Of a stretch of 64,000 bases of DNA, positions 44,958 through 57,599 are shown piece by piece. Positions within the stretch are counted from its first letter, which is position 1. Each line of letters begins with the position of its first letter. Origin of the DNA: Heterocephalus glaber (Eukaryota > Chordata > Mammalia > Rodentia > Bathyergidae); contig NW_004624882.1 of the NCBI RefSeq assembly GCF_000247695.1, positions 3,701,222 through 3,765,221 of the forward strand. Reading direction: 5' to 3'. The notes below the pieces were generated by a model. The model was not told the DNA's origin and did no database searches. It was given only the letters and a program-made list of their open reading frames with translations. Made by a program: the position numbers and the translations under genes.

Positions 44958-45185
44958 TTGTCAGGCATTTTTAAAACTTTGCCTCACTTAATCCTCCAAG
45001 GACTCTGAGATTGCTGTCATTGTCCTCACTTTACTGAGAAGAGAACTGAGGATATGATGTGAAGAACATCTGTGAAGGTGAGATATGGAGAGTATCAGGC
45101 TCATTCCTGCCTTTGCAAGGAAATGGCAGAGCCAGGATTTGAACTTAGGCTTATCGGGTTTCAAGGTTCATGTTTCTTTACATGA
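44958..45185 (-). mobile_element. MIR-like SINE remnant
   Basis: ACTTAATCCTCCAAGGACTC, ACTTTACTGAGAAGAGAACTGAGG and GGCAGAGCCAGGATTTGAAC are the antisense MIR landmarks. Confidence 0.7.
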
Positions 45186-48100
45186 CCCCCATTGATGGTG
45201 TTGGCCCCAACCAGACAAAGGATACTTGGGCACACTGAGTTTAGGGCTGAGCCCTAGTGTTCTGACAGCATACCTTAAGAGAAAGCTAGAGAAATGCATT
45301 AGCAAAGAACTTGCAGAAGTTCACCAGTCATCTGAGAAACACAGATTGGGAAAAAGAATAAGGAGTAGTGGCAGAATCTGGAAAAGAGAAAAAGATGGAC
45401 ATATTCAGTGCAGTTTGAAGTAGATATAGTATTCGCTTTTCAGGATCCCTACAGCATAGAGACTCTAATGATAATAATAATGATGATGATAATAATAGGT
45501 TAAGGCCAACAAACTATACATGCTCAAGTGATGTCTTCATAAATAAATCATCATTCTCTTGCATTTGCAGAATTTGCATCAGAAGAATAAGAGAGTACTT
45601 TCATGACTTGACAAAACTATTGTGCTGCATTTTTGTTCTCCACTTAGTTGCTGTTATTGTTTCCCAACAGAGTACATGCTGCCAAACTGCATAGTTTTCC
45701 TGGGAATTCTTGAAAACTCTAGTTAAAGGTTACATTTAAAGTCCATGTTAAAGTACACTGTGAATGGGGAGAATTTTTATTTTTTTCTTTTTATTTTGGT
45801 AAAAAATTCAATTTCCTTAGGACTGCATGCTATTAGTTCAATAATTTGGTAAACCCAAAAGCTTATTTTAGATAGGGCAAAATAGCTAGAAATTTCAGGA
45901 AGTGGATCATGGGTTGAAAGGGGATGATTTAATACGATTTGAAAGCAGTTTTAATTTTATAATACATTAAATTATATGCCTTTGAGGTTTTTTGTGTGTG
46001 TTTTAATGATAATTTTTATTGCCCCAGATCTGTGCTGCCTGGAAAAACTATGGTTCATCCATTAGCATTGAAATGTGGGAAAAGTATTTGTGCTCAAATC
46101 TCTCCCTCTCCCTAGAAGCCTCCCGCTTTTGTTCTGTACAGACATTGGTCCCATGACCTGTTCTTAATATCCTGTTTTCATTCGTCAGAGCTGTTGTCCT
46201 TTTCATTGCCATGTTCCCATCGCTCGCCTCCTTTCATGCGGTGCTTTACAATAACAATTCAGAACAAAAGAACTCAGAACTTCTCTTTCGGTCGCTTAAA
46301 AAAAAAAAAAGACTTTATCCCCTGGTTGTAGGGCTTCAGCGATCATGGAAAATATTTAAAGCATGTTCTTCCTAATAGTTAACCAAGAGTTGTGAATGAA
46401 GGTTAGCTTCCTTTATTTTTCAAGATCACGAACGAAGTAGCTTCAGGGTATTATGAACATGAGGTTTTTTGTGTGTGGCTAACTTTGAAGTTGAGGCGGG
46501 GAACGTGATTTTCTTTAAGGAACAGCACTATCCTATTTGAGAGAATTTCCCAGCCCGCTCATACAATAGGAATCTGTTACTCGGTACCATAGTCCTTACC
46601 TCCACGAGTCACGAGACAGCACTATTTGTTCTTGTCTTTGAATTTAAGCTTGCCGCTGTTCAGAGACTATAGTGAAATGTCTGCTGGCCCATATCGAGCA
46701 CTACTTTTTTCTTTAAGCATTGCTTATTGATGTATTTTGCTCCTCATGGATGATTGGGAAGGGGAGAGTAGGTACATTTCTCTGTCTTCTAAAGGAGAGT
46801 TGTATAAATGAAGCAGGAAAAAGTTTCTCCAAATGGCAAGTGTTTCTCCAGGGCACAGTCTACTTACCAAAATCCTGCTTGGCTGGTGTGTCTTTCAGAG
46901 GACAGATCTTATGTCATTTTGCTCATTTCCAGGTAACCTTTGGCAGATACGAACAGGCAGTTTTTAAAAAAATAAATAAAAATTACCTACAGGTTTCTGG
47001 TTTTGTACAGAGATAGGAATGTTTCTGTGATGCAGGAGGAGTGCACAAACTGAAGGGTTTGTGAAGAGGGAATGCTATTAAGTCGCATGTACAGAGAAGG
47101 TGCATATCTATATATCTATATATCTATATATATCTTTGTGTGTGCTTATATAGACATACCCATTTATATGTGCCTGCAAATATCATTTGCACTGTAAACA
47201 CCTATGGGATTTTGTATAAACTTAGAATTCTATGACATATATAGAAATGCCTGTCCAACTATAAAAATACATAGAAAAGCCTTCAGGGAAGGAAGGCGGG
47301 GTTACCTGCTTTTCATGTGTAGGTGGTTTCCAAGGAGCTAGCAGCTTCTGTTGCTGCCACCAGCACACCTATGGTTCACTTACCTGGCGGGCCAATTTTG
47401 ACTTGTGCCAGCAGACTAGGTGTGGCAGGCTGCCACTCTCTCCCTTCTCTTTCCACTCTGCTCTCACTGCCTTCACAACCAAACTCTTACACTGCAGCCA
47501 GTACAGCATAGACCTGGAAAACATCGATCATTTTCAATATAGTGTCAAATAGCTCCTGTTTTCCCTCAAAACTGGATGTTTATCTGTTAAACTGTAAAAG
47601 ACACAAAATGTCTGAGATCTTCTGATGTTTGGAAATTTCATGTAGAAGTTGTCATATTACGCTCTTTTAAGATTGTAAAAGTTTTTTGTTTTTGTTTGCC
47701 ATATTCTTTTGGGAGGTAGTGAAATGTTTGTTTCCTAATCTTTCAATTTGAAATGTTCAGACTAATTTTTCACTACAGTGCCAAACTCTGAACAAGACTA
47801 TATAGTAGGAATTTTGTCAATTTTAATGTTGTTTTAACAAAAGCAATTTAAAAAATCTCTTGATGAATAGTTCTTTAAAAATCTAGTTGCTGATATGTGT
47901 ATCTCTTCCGTGGACACTGAGGACCTTCTTAAGTAAGACATTTATACGTGAAATTGAGTAATCCCTGTACTGTTAAAAGGCAAATAAAGTTACAGTTGGA
48001 AAGACATAAGTCAAGGCAACCCATGCTTGCATTTTTAGGTACTAACGTATGAAGCTTGCTTTGATTTACCATGAGGTGTTGCAACGGCATGAAGGCAGAT

Positions 48101-48803
48101 GCTGTAACATGCTCTTGGGCCACCTGAGCAAGCGGCTCTTGCCTTCTGCTTCCTATATCATGAAGCCTCCCTAAACACCTTTGGTGGAGTTCAAATGTCT
48201 AGGGTATAAGTTGAACGTGCAGATTTTTTTTACCCTTTCCTAATGATTTACATTAGTTGCAGTTTCTTGTCTTACATAGTGAAAAGCAACATCCTTCAAA
48301 GAGCTTCAGTGTACAACAAGTGTTTTGGGTGAGGGGAGAGAGACTACTTCCCTTTCTTCATACAATCAAATTTTAAATAGTTACTTTCCATTCTCAATGC
48401 ACCCTTTCTTTGCCACTCTGGAGACTGAAATCAAGATTATATATTTATATCTGTGAGTCCTACTTACATTTACAGACTCAACCAAGCTTAGATCAAAAAC
48501 ACGGAAAAGAATTTCATCTGTACTGAACATGCATAGACTTGTTTTCTTGTTATGGCTCCCTAAACAATATAATAGAGCAATGATTTGTGTAGCAATTACA
48601 TTGTGTTAAGTATTATAAGTAATATTACAGTATGAGAGAGATGTATGTAGGTTCTGTGCAAATACTGTATATAGGACTTCTTAATACTATATACAGGACT
48701 AGAATACTATATAAAGGACTTAAGTATCCTCAGATTCTGGTGTCCTTGTGGGGGAGTCTTGGAACAATTCCCAGTAGAACCAAGAGAAGACTAGATACGC
48801 ATT

Positions 48804-48854
<51 letters not shown>

Positions 48855-49015
48855 CATGTATGTAAAACTTGGGTGTTTGTGTGTATAGACATATATACAT
48901 ATTTCATATATACATGCATTTTCAATTATTGACCAGGATGATCCATTCTAATTTAAATTTTTATTTTTGAACAAAAGTGTATTTTATTGTATGTACCTGT
49001 ACATGAAATTGTTCT
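45185..49015. other. Repeat-poor intronic stretch with small AT satellites
   Basis: About 3.8 kb with few recognisable repeats: ATA/ATG triplets at 45468-45496, an ATCT/TA patch at 47105-47140 and a TA array at 48806. I see no coding exon. The block around 46300-46720 is SINE-free and not especially AT-rich; conserved regulatory sequence is possible but untested. Confidence 0.45.
48806..48849 (+). repeat. (TA)n microsatellite
   Basis: About 22 TA units. Confidence 0.95.
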
Positions 49016-49029
49016 TTTTGATCTAGGTT

Positions 49030-49790
49030 TTATTTTTTTTTTTAAATCTCTTCCAAAAAGTGTACTTTAATTCAGAAAGTAAAGTCACAAAAAGGGAGTA
49101 TATTGTTTTAAAAATGAACAAACAAGTACCCAGAGCACAACCCGAGAACGTGCTCAGTAGGGTGCCCCAAAGGGCCCAAATGCAAAGGAGACAAGTGCCT
49201 GTGCCTGACCCTGGAGGTGGGCAGGGCAAGTCCCGCTGGCAGCGAGGAGAGCTGGCACCTGGCCTGGGGCTGCAGGAGCTGCCGCCACCGGCCCCTGTGA
49301 GCACTGAGAGTACAGTTCCCATTGCCAGGTCATCTTTTTTTCTACGTCCAAGGCAGTGGGTGTTGACCTGGCTTGATCTGCCTTTTCGTTTGGTTTCAGT
49401 TGAGCCCTGAGTGGGCGAGGGAATAGGGAAGTCGCAGTGGGGGCCTTGGAAAAGGCAGTTGATTCTTCAACTCGGGCAACCCTGGCGGAGTGGATGAGGT
49501 GGAGCTGGCCTTCCTGGAATTGTTGGGCCGATTTTCCTGTTGTGTTTCACTGCTGACGCTGTCACAGACACACACAGGATCGCTCCAGCACTGCCTGCCA
49601 CCCACCATCTGGTCTCGGTGGTCTGTCCGTCACTTTGTGGGTCCCCATCCTCTGCTTACGGCGATGTTTCTTCAACAAGAACTAGTGTGCAGTCCATTGG
49701 TGGGTATTCAGGGGGGTCTGTTTGCGAGCTGGAGAGATGCTCAGAGGACTCTTAAGGACCAGTGTACTGGTTTCTGGTTTTGACCTGTTT
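49030..49790 (-). pseudogene. Probable processed pseudogene of unidentified gene
   Basis: A GC-richer island in AT-rich intron. Read on the minus strand it has broken frames with protein-like pieces (for example SETQQENRPNNSRKASSTSS and an overlapping frame with PTALDVEKKMTWQWEL), then GC-rich and finally AT-rich 3'-UTR-like sequence. It ends with a variant polyadenylation signal (GAATTAAAGT, near 49065-49075), then GGAAGAGATTT and an A-run (plus-strand T-run at 49031-49042). Several frameshifts and stops interrupt every frame. That layout is what a retrocopied mRNA leaves. I cannot name the parent gene and did not find a convincing target duplication; the 5' edge is approximate. Confidence 0.5.
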
Positions 49791-49799
49791 ATTGGTCTT

Positions 49800-52700
49800 T
49801 CAGGAAGGAGTTGTACCTCTGAGACAGCCTGCGGGCTTCCTTCATTACTTGAGACAGGGCAGGACAGGGCAGTTTTTCCTCAGGGAGTCAGGATAGCTCT
49901 TTTTCTTTTGCCATTTGTGTCTTTTGCTTGTCTGCTTAGATAAATGAACCTCCAGAATGAGTGTTTAAGCATTCTGTTAAGTAAATTTGGAAGACTAGAT
50001 TTCAATTAAAATAACCAGTCTGTGTGACCCTGCTCCCATTTCCCCTTAATTTTGGTCATTAAAGACTTCATATCCTCTCAGACATCTGCCATGCTTCCAA
50101 GTGATTCTTTTTAGGAATGTTCATTCATTATTAATCAGGTTGCATGGTCAGGCGAGTATGTGATTATTTTAAAGAATGTCCGAGAGATCCAGTTACTAAA
50201 AATGAGCATGTTATAGGCAGATGTGGACGTGCAGAAAAAGGTTTGGTGAACAGTTTAACTTGATTTATATAAATTCTACCAGATAGGTGTTTGGTGAGAT
50301 TAAAAATCTTCCCTGATTCTCATGTCAGGTATCAGGCAAACTGATTTTAATTTCAGCACTCTTTAGAATACAGAAGAAATGACAAGTTATTCAAAATGTT
50401 TAATGTTTAATTAATTGTGATAAAACGAGGCTAGCATCAATGTTTATCTGCTTCTTCTTCTGTTTTTTTACTCAGTCTCTCTGATCCCCTACAGGTTAGT
50501 TGGCAAAAATTCTTAGTTGTCTGTTACCAGTTAAACAAGTGCATTTGGGTGTGCTGACAGTGGTTAACCGTAGTGATATTTCAGAGTAACATTCATTACC
50601 CATAGTGTTACTTGGTCACCCTTTTTTCCAACTTGTTCCTACTCAATGTATTATTTATATTATTGCTTTAAGCTCCACTTTGTGTTTGTACTTCTCTCTG
50701 CCATAACTGGGGGTAAGAAACAGCTTGTTTTATGGTATCAATTTCCAGTCTTGTAGAATGTCGTTACATTCATTTGGATCTCTTCCTCTCTTTCTGTTCC
50801 TTCACAGCCGTGTTTTATTGTGCCTTTATTGACTCACCTGCTTGTGCCATCTGCTAGGGTACTAAGCAGTAAAGTAGTATTGAGGTAGTGTGTTTGTTTG
50901 GTGGTTTTTATAACTCATAGTTAAATACTAAGCTGTATGGTTGAATATGAATATGCTGAGTGCTATATTATGTTATTTAAAATATTCTGTGTGGTGAAAT
51001 TCTCTTGGATATAGCAGTTGTGAGAGCATGTGCCTCTGAGTTTAAACTCTTGATTTTTCACTGCTGTACCACTGAGTTGTTGTGAGTCCTCTGATAGTCT
51101 ATATTTCTGCTGATCCAAGACAGAAACAGCATTCCACAATCTTTTAAAAATATTCCGCATATACAGTTCTATAATGGGATAATCTCCTAGCAAGAATCCA
51201 AATACCAATAAATCAACTAACTCTTAATTCCCCAGGTCAACCAGGGGCAAGAGATGTGGACAATCAAGTACATTGACTCTCAAATAGTTCAATTATTTGT
51301 AGCATTTTAAATGTTATTTGTTGCTTGTGATACTTTTAGAAGTGTCCTTTCCTGAAATAGTTATTGTGCAGCTTGGTGTGACTTTGTGCAGTGTGAAGTG
51401 TTTTTTGTCACCTCGGTTATGTTTTGATAAACTTTACAAGCTTAGTTCCCATATTCCAGAGAATATTTGGAAAATAACCAGAGGAAGTGCCTTGGGAATC
51501 ATACGGGCAGTGACCGAGAGCCATCTGGTATTAACACTTGATCACAGGCCACTCAGTGTTGGTATCCAAGTTCATTCCTTGATCTCATGCCTCATTAATT
51601 TTCCTGATTGGTAAGGATTTCAGAGCTGAATGGTGAAGGGCTGGAAGTAAAGTTATTAATGAGAAAAATAATTATGTTTCATAGACTGTGCAGACATGTC
51701 ACAGAACATGTGCAGGGAAGCACTGAGCGATGGGACTTCCTTATGATCAAAATGCCAGTCTCCATTAAGAGAAACTGGAAAGGAAAAGTTGTGGATGATG
51801 TACTGCTGATGAACTATGGGTGACTAATCTCAGTGAATGCATTTGGTCTGAAGATCCCTAACTCTCAGTCTAGTTCTTGAGTATATGGGTGAAACTTCTC
51901 TTTTCTTGACATCTGATCTAGAAAGCTTGCCCACTAAATTTGGCCAGGGATTAGACTTGACAATGGATGCCATCTGCACTGGAGTTCTAGATATTTCTTC
52001 AAGGTGTAGGTTATCTTGACTGCATCAGAGTGGAGGTCCTAAAAAGGAAAAGTGAAATTCTAAAATGAGCTGCTGACCAGGATGGTAGCAAGGGTTGTGA
52101 CAGTATAGATTGGGGCTTAAATATTTTGTTTGCATTGACGTCTGAGGTCAATACACAATTTATATCTCTTATTTCAAAGAACAGAGCAAAAATGATGACT
52201 CCCACTGACATGAGGCCCTTTAACTTCCCTGTTTTTGGCCTATACCATGAATCCAGCAGAGCCTCCATTCTGAATCCCCCTGCCTCCCTTCCCAAGCCCT
52301 GACCCTGCAGCTGAGGAACTCCCTATGCTTCCTTCCTCTTGCACTGGGAATTCTCCCCTTCAGGCTGTTTTCTCCCATATCCCGTGGCTCCTCTGTCTGG
52401 GAAAATCCTCCTCCTGAGATCAGTGCTACTTCAGCAGAAATATACCTCAGGATGAAGAGAAGATCCCTGGAGCCCAGAGGGAACAAGGAAGGAGCTTTCT
52501 GTCCAGGGAACTGGTCAGTCAGACTCTTAACCAGGCTCCCATCATCCTCCCAGGCCTCACCACTAGCTCTTCATCCATTTGTCTGGTGATTAATGTTCTT
52601 TAACCCTATGTGGCGTGAACCTCTGACACCCAGGTTTTTCTATGGAGGTTTCAAAGGTGAAGTGGTCATTTGGCTCAGGCCACACATTCACGTTTGCATA

Positions 52701-52885
52701 GAATTTTAGACTATGAATGTTATCTCCATAGGGGAGTTATGTGTGTGTGCACTCGTGTGCATGTGCTCCTCCCCGATCACCTGCATGCCTGCATCAGCCT
52801 CAGAGCGAATCTGACTGTACTGAAAGAAGGAGATGAGTGACAGAACTTTAAACCTGGTTACCATTATTGACTACTCTATTGTGTA
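49800..52885. other. Repeat-poor intronic stretch
   Basis: About 3 kb without SINEs. No gene recognised; the two minus-strand frames at 52011-52486 overlap each other and show no family features. Confidence 0.45.
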
Positions 52886-52892
52886 CTAGGAC

Positions 52893-53075
52893 TTTTTTTT
52901 TCCTTGTAGTACTGGAGATTGGTCCCAGGACCTTCACACTGAGCTACATCCCCAGCCATTTTAATTTTGAGACAAAGTCTCACTAAGTTGCTAAGTTCCC
53001 AGGTTGGGCTCATACTTTTGATCCTCCTGCCTCAGCCTCCTAGAGAACTGGGATTACAGGGCTGCATCAGCTGGC
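52893..53075 (-). mobile_element. B1-dID fused SINE
   Basis: GTAGTACTGGAGATTGGTCC, GAGCTACATCCCCAGCC, GAGACAAAGTCTCACTAAGT, CTGCCTCAGCCTCCTAGAG. Confidence 0.85.
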
Positions 53076-53089
53076 CCAACTGGAAATAA

Positions 53090-53825
53090 TATTTGTACAT
53101 AAATATTTTAGTTATCTTGTGAATACGATAATTCTATCACTTTGTCTTTTATAGCTTAAAGGGTTACTCTGAAAAAACCCTTAAATGTAAACATTTAAGA
53201 TACATCACACTATTTGGAGTGGTCTTTTTAAACAATTCTTCTTTGTTTAATATGAAGTTGCCAAATACAACAGCGACCAGGACTTTTTGGGCCTCCTAGA
53301 GGTTCCATTCTCATCTTTTTAAAAACCCCTAAAAATAGAAACAAACAAACAAAAAAATGAAACAAAAAAAAAAACTCACGTAAGAAAATGATTTGTGCTA
53401 GAAAAAAAAAAAGCAAAAGCAATTGGTAAAAACAGCAAATGTCCCATTTACCGGGTCTCTGGCTTAGGAAGTGAATGAGAATAAAGTTGAAGGTATATTG
53501 GGCGAAACTCAAGTACAGCTTTGAAAAAGCAGATAAGATGTTAGGCCTCATATTTGGGGCATTGGGGAGTTCTTCTGTGTTTTGAGCCATTGGGAGAAGT
53601 GACAAAGTTACAAAGATTAGACTGAAGAAGGAAATATTGGAGGTAATAAATCAAATTAGGAAGGTGTTTGTGTAATGGTCTAAGAATGAAGCAAAGAGAG
53701 TCTGGAACAACACAGAGGCAATGTGAACAGAGAGAAGGAAGCCAAGTCAAAGAGTTACGAAGGATTGGCACATATATATTTTTTAATATTTTGGATTTGG
53801 GGAGGGAAAGTGCATTAACTTTTTG
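53090..53825. other. Intronic AT-rich sequence
   Basis: No gene recognised; A-rich CAAAC/AAAAC run at 53338-53375. Confidence 0.5.
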
Positions 53826-53827
53826 TT

Positions 53828-54180
53828 TATGCAGTAACAAGTTATCACAAACTTGTTGGCTTTAAGCACAATGCATAATTATTATTTTATAGTTCTAGAG
53901 GTCTAAAGTCAGATACAGATCTCCCAGGGCTAAAAGTCGAGGTATCTGCAGGGCATCTTACCCTACTAAGGTAGAATACGTTTTCTTTTGTCCTAGCTTC
54001 AGGAGGATGAGGCTAGGTTTGTTGTCCCTTCCTCCATGTTCAGAGCAACCACAGTAGGTCCATCACATTGCTCTAACTCTTCTGTTTCCCACTTCCACTT
54101 TTAAGCAGCCTTGTGGTCCTCCATTGTGCCTTGGATAATCCTTGCCAATCTCTTCATCTCAAAGTCAATGCTCAGAAATC
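53828..54180 (-). mobile_element. Old interspersed repeat (LTR- or DNA-element-like)
   Basis: TAACAAGTTATCACAAACTTG, TTATAGTTCTAGAGGTCTAA, GGCTAAAAGTCGAGGTATCT, CCCTTCCTCCATGTTCAGAG and TTGTGGTCCTCCATTGTGCC follow a widespread ancient repeat; family not assigned. Confidence 0.5.
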
Positions 54181-54718
54181 TTACTTGTATCTGCAAAATT
54201 CATTTCCTCTTGGCCTTAAACTATCTATAGGTTCTGGAGTGTAGCTTGTGGTTATCTCTGGAGCCTTTATTCTGCCTCCTCCAGAGAAGGAGGAGTAGAA
54301 TATATGGAGGAATTTCTGACTTCTGCCAGTCAGAGAAGACGGGTAAGGAGTTCTGTGAGACATCCTGAGTCTGGGGCATTTACAATATATGGAGTAGAGA
54401 ACTCTCAATGCTGAAGTTCCAGAGAGAGAAAGCGCTTTGAGATATAAGCCTAGGGGGCACTCTCAGAGAGGCGGTCCATGAATGAACGAACTGGTTGGCT
54501 TTTGTGAAGGAAGTATAGAGGGTTAGAAAACACCTAGACTGGTTGACAGGAAGAAGAAGTCAGCAGCAGATAGAGGAAAACTAGAAGAGTACAGTATCAG
54601 TCATGCACAGAATGAGAGAGGGATGGAAAGGAGAATGGGTGAAAATATTCGCGTCATTGTTCATTACCAGAATATGCACTTAGCAACTTTTCATCTATCT
54701 GTCTGTCTGACTGCCTTT

Positions 54719-54882
54719 CTGAACTGGGGATTGAACCCAGGGCCTTCACACTAAGATATATTCCCAACCCCTTTTTTTGGTTTTCATTTTAAAACAGGGT
54801 TTCTCTAAGTTGTCCAGGCTGGCCTGGAACTTGTGGACCTCCTGCCTCAGCCCCAAGTAGGTGGACATCACCGTGCTCAGTT
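54719..54882 (-). mobile_element. B1-dID fused SINE
   Basis: GAACTGGGGATTGAACCCAG, AAGATATATTCCCAACCCC, then reverse B1 with CAGGCTGGCCTGGAACTTGT; the B1 5' half is partly deleted. Confidence 0.8.
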
Positions 54883-54896
54883 TAATTTCCCATTTT

Positions 54897-55011
54897 AAGA
54901 AAATGCTTTCCTAGGGCCGGGGATTTAGCTCAGTGGTTTCGCTGCCTGCTGCACAAGCGCAAGGACCCGAGTTTGATCCCCAGTACCAAAAAAAAAAGAA
55001 AATGCTTTCCT
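54897..55011 (+). mobile_element. Young ID SINE with 16-bp TSD
   Basis: Body from 54913: GGGCCGGGGATTTAGCTCAG, CGCTGCCTGCTGCACAAGC, GAGTTTGATCCCCAGTACC. AAGAAAATGCTTTCCT at 54897-54912 and 54996-55011 is an exact TSD. Confidence 0.95.
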
Positions 55012-55019
55012 CAGAAGCC

Positions 55020-55555
55020 TTGAATTTGTAAGAAAGTTTCTGAAAGAGATTGCCTCCTTCCATTGTGTCCCAGGCTTCACTGCAACCAGGCTTAGGGACG
55101 CGATTAGAGTGAATGTGAGAGGAGCCCTGGGGAACAGCTGCAGATCTCATCCATGGACACGCAGGCAGGCAGAACATAAATAGCATGCTGTACATCCTAG
55201 AATTTTGGACAGGAGCCACCTGTCCAACTTTCATTTTGCTCACTTATTAATGCCTTGATGTAGACATAAGAGCTGTGGGCGGGGAGAGGTGTGAGCTGTG
55301 AATTGTTGCCATTCCCAGTTGGTTGTGAGGGGTTCCCATGATTACCCATATCCTCCTCTGAATGAAGACCAATCAGCCCATTCATAAGAATGTTGAGCTA
55401 TAGAATTTCCGGACAACAATATACATGTGTGATTTCCTTCTATTGGACTGAAGGCTAAAGCAGCTTTAAAAAAATCTTTTTGATGGCATGGAAATTAAAC
55501 TACATGAGTTAAGAAAAGACAGAAGATAACATTTTGCACAAAAATCTGCTCCTGC
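55020..55555. other. Intronic unique sequence
   Basis: No gene or named repeat. Confidence 0.45.
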
Positions 55556-55557
55556 CC

Positions 55558-55835
55558 ACTACTGCTTGTTTAACTCCTATTCATCTTTTAACACCCACCT
55601 CACATGTTACCCGCTTTAGGAAGCATTTCCTGTCCCCCTGTCCTCCAATAGAGAGTTGATTATTCCATGTATATCCTTGGCATGCATCTTTTGTTATGTT
55701 GCATGATTTTTTTTTCATATTTTCCCTCTTCTCTTGAACCATGAGTTCACAGAGGCAAGTGCTTTGTATTACCAGTGCTTTCCCTGGGACCAAGCCCATA
55801 GAAGGACTTAAATATCTGGTGAAAGAATGAATGGT
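55558..55835 (+). mobile_element. L2 LINE 3' remnant
   Basis: CTTTTAACACCCACCTCACA, GGAAGCATTTCCTGTCCCCC, GAACCATGAGTTCACAGAGG and AAATATCTGGTGAAAGAATGAATGG-like ending match L2. Confidence 0.7.
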
Positions 55836-55839
55836 GTTT

Positions 55840-56405
55840 TAGTTTCTCTAGAAGTTATTTAAAAGAAAGCTAGAAAAAGCCCATGATATTTTTTTTGGAA
55901 GGAGGAATGGCATGAATGAAAATGATACTTAGTTCGTGGCAAAATCTGTATAAAAGTCGAAAAAATGGGATCCTCTATAGATATCAAATCAAAACACCTT
56001 CCTTTTTGGCAGCATCAAGGCCAAAGATTTGGAAAATTAACTCAACCTCACTTACCACATCTAGATATTGTGTCATCACTTAATACAATTAACCATTTAC
56101 AGTGTAGACATTTGCTCATAGCACTATGCCAAGTGCTATGGGATAAAAGAAAGATTCAGATCTGAGCAGCTGCTATTAAATCATTCTTATAAGAATTGCC
56201 TCAAGCACTTAACTCACATCATTTCCATTGATGTCAGGGTAAAATCCCATCACACATCATTTCTACTAGCACTGGAAACGTGTATACTCTTGTCTAAGCC
56301 TGGCTCCGCCATCTTTGCCATTGTTGCTCACATAGCATTTTATTCATACCTCTCTGAGAATTATTTTCAATATACATCCTGGCTAGCTGGGTATGTCTAA
56401 CTTCT
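55840..56405. other. Intronic AT-rich sequence
   Basis: No gene or named repeat recognised. Confidence 0.5.
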
Positions 56406-56407
56406 AA

Positions 56408-56640
56408 AACAAAGGTCAGCAGCATAAGGTCTGCAGGCCAAATCTGGTTCATTACCTGTTTTTCTAAATGCAACTGTGTTGGAACACAGCCACATTCATT
56501 CTCTTTTGTATTGCGTATGATTGCTTTGGCATGACAGTGCTGGAATTGAGTAGTTGCAAGAGAGATCCTATAGCATGCAAAGCCACAAATATTTACTGTC
56601 TTATTCTTTATAGAAAAAGCTTGCTGACTTCTGTTCTAAT
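56408..56640 (-). mobile_element. Old hAT-type DNA transposon remnant
   Basis: AAAGGTCAGCAGCATAAGGT, CAGGCCAAATCTGGTTCATT, GTGTTGGAACACAGCCACAT and AAAAAGCTTGCTGACTTCTG give the same element as near 32350 but in antisense, with both ends visible. Confidence 0.7.
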
Positions 56641-56719
56641 GTATTGAGAGACCCTTAAAGGAAAGAGTTATGTTGTTTTCTCTTTTGGTTTCTGCCCAAA
56701 CGTCAGTATATTCCAAGGA

Positions 56720-57135
56720 ATCAATGAATGTTTAAGTCTTACTGTGTGGTGAACACTGTTCGAGGTGTTGGTGGTACATTCCTCAAAGAGCAGAGAAAAA
56801 TCTCTTGTCTCAGAGTCTGTATCCTACTGCTGGGCATAACGGTGAGACAAAGGGCAATGAATAAAGTAATGGAACATATCAGCAATAAATGTTATGGAAA
56901 GAAACAAACTGAGATGGGAGGAGAAGGATTGCCGTAATGAGTGGGCAGCCATGGTGGGAGTAGGGAGATTGTTTTTATGCGGTTTCAGAGAAGGTGACAC
57001 TGGATCAGAGTCATGTGGATTCTGAAGGCCATGAGGGGGCAGGTAGGGAAGGGACATGTTTGGCATGTTTGAGGGCTCATGAGGAGGCCATGTGCCCAGA
57101 GCAGAACAAGCAAAGGTTAGCGTGGGAGGAAATGA
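56720..57135. mobile_element. Ancient interspersed repeat, family uncertain
   Basis: GTGGTGAACACTGTTCGAGG, GAAGGTGACACTGGATCAGA and GCCATGTGCCCAGAGCAGAA have the order of a common old mammalian repeat. The 140-codon minus frame across it (56824-57246) is therefore unlikely to be a gene. Confidence 0.45.
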
Positions 57136-57419
57136 GCTCACTGTCTGAGTGGGTTTTTCCAGGCTGATTTTATTCTGGTGAATTTCTCTCTGCCTGAGGT
57201 GGGAAGCTCCTGGAGGGCAGAGTACAGGATGAGTAGGGTTTGCCATATTTTAACAGGCTTCTGACTGGAAGATACACTACAAGAGGAAGCCCAAAGGTAG
57301 GCAGAAGCCAAGAGACAATTTACAAAGTTCTCAGTGATGACCCAAGTATGAGAGGATACCGGCCTGGGGTGTGGTAATAGACCTGGAGTGCCAAGACGCC
57401 ACATTCTGGTGTCTCAAGC

Positions 57420-57472
57420 CAGGTCAGTACCTGGCATACAGTGACTGTCTCTTGAATGAGTGAATAAAATGC
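57420..57472 (+). mobile_element. L2 3'-end fragment
   Basis: GTCAGTACCTGGCATACAGT then CTTGAATGAGTGAATAAAAT resembles the L2 terminus. Confidence 0.45.
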
Positions 57473-57599
57473 CAACATTTCCACTGGGATCCAGAGCGGA
57501 ATCTGCTCTTGAAGTTCTGATGGTGCCGTTCTGGGACAGAACCCTAGCACTTGTACTGAAATTACAATCATTATGCTGTATTTGTCTTCTGTGCCTAGT

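Noticed and set aside
52011..52486. Two overlapping minus-strand ORFs as a gene or retroviral remnant
   Set aside because: No domain, signal or splice support; the two frames conflict with each other.
56824..57246. 140-codon minus-strand ORF
   Set aside because: It lies across what looks like an ancient interspersed repeat; its Pro/Ser/His-rich peptide has no recognisable domain.
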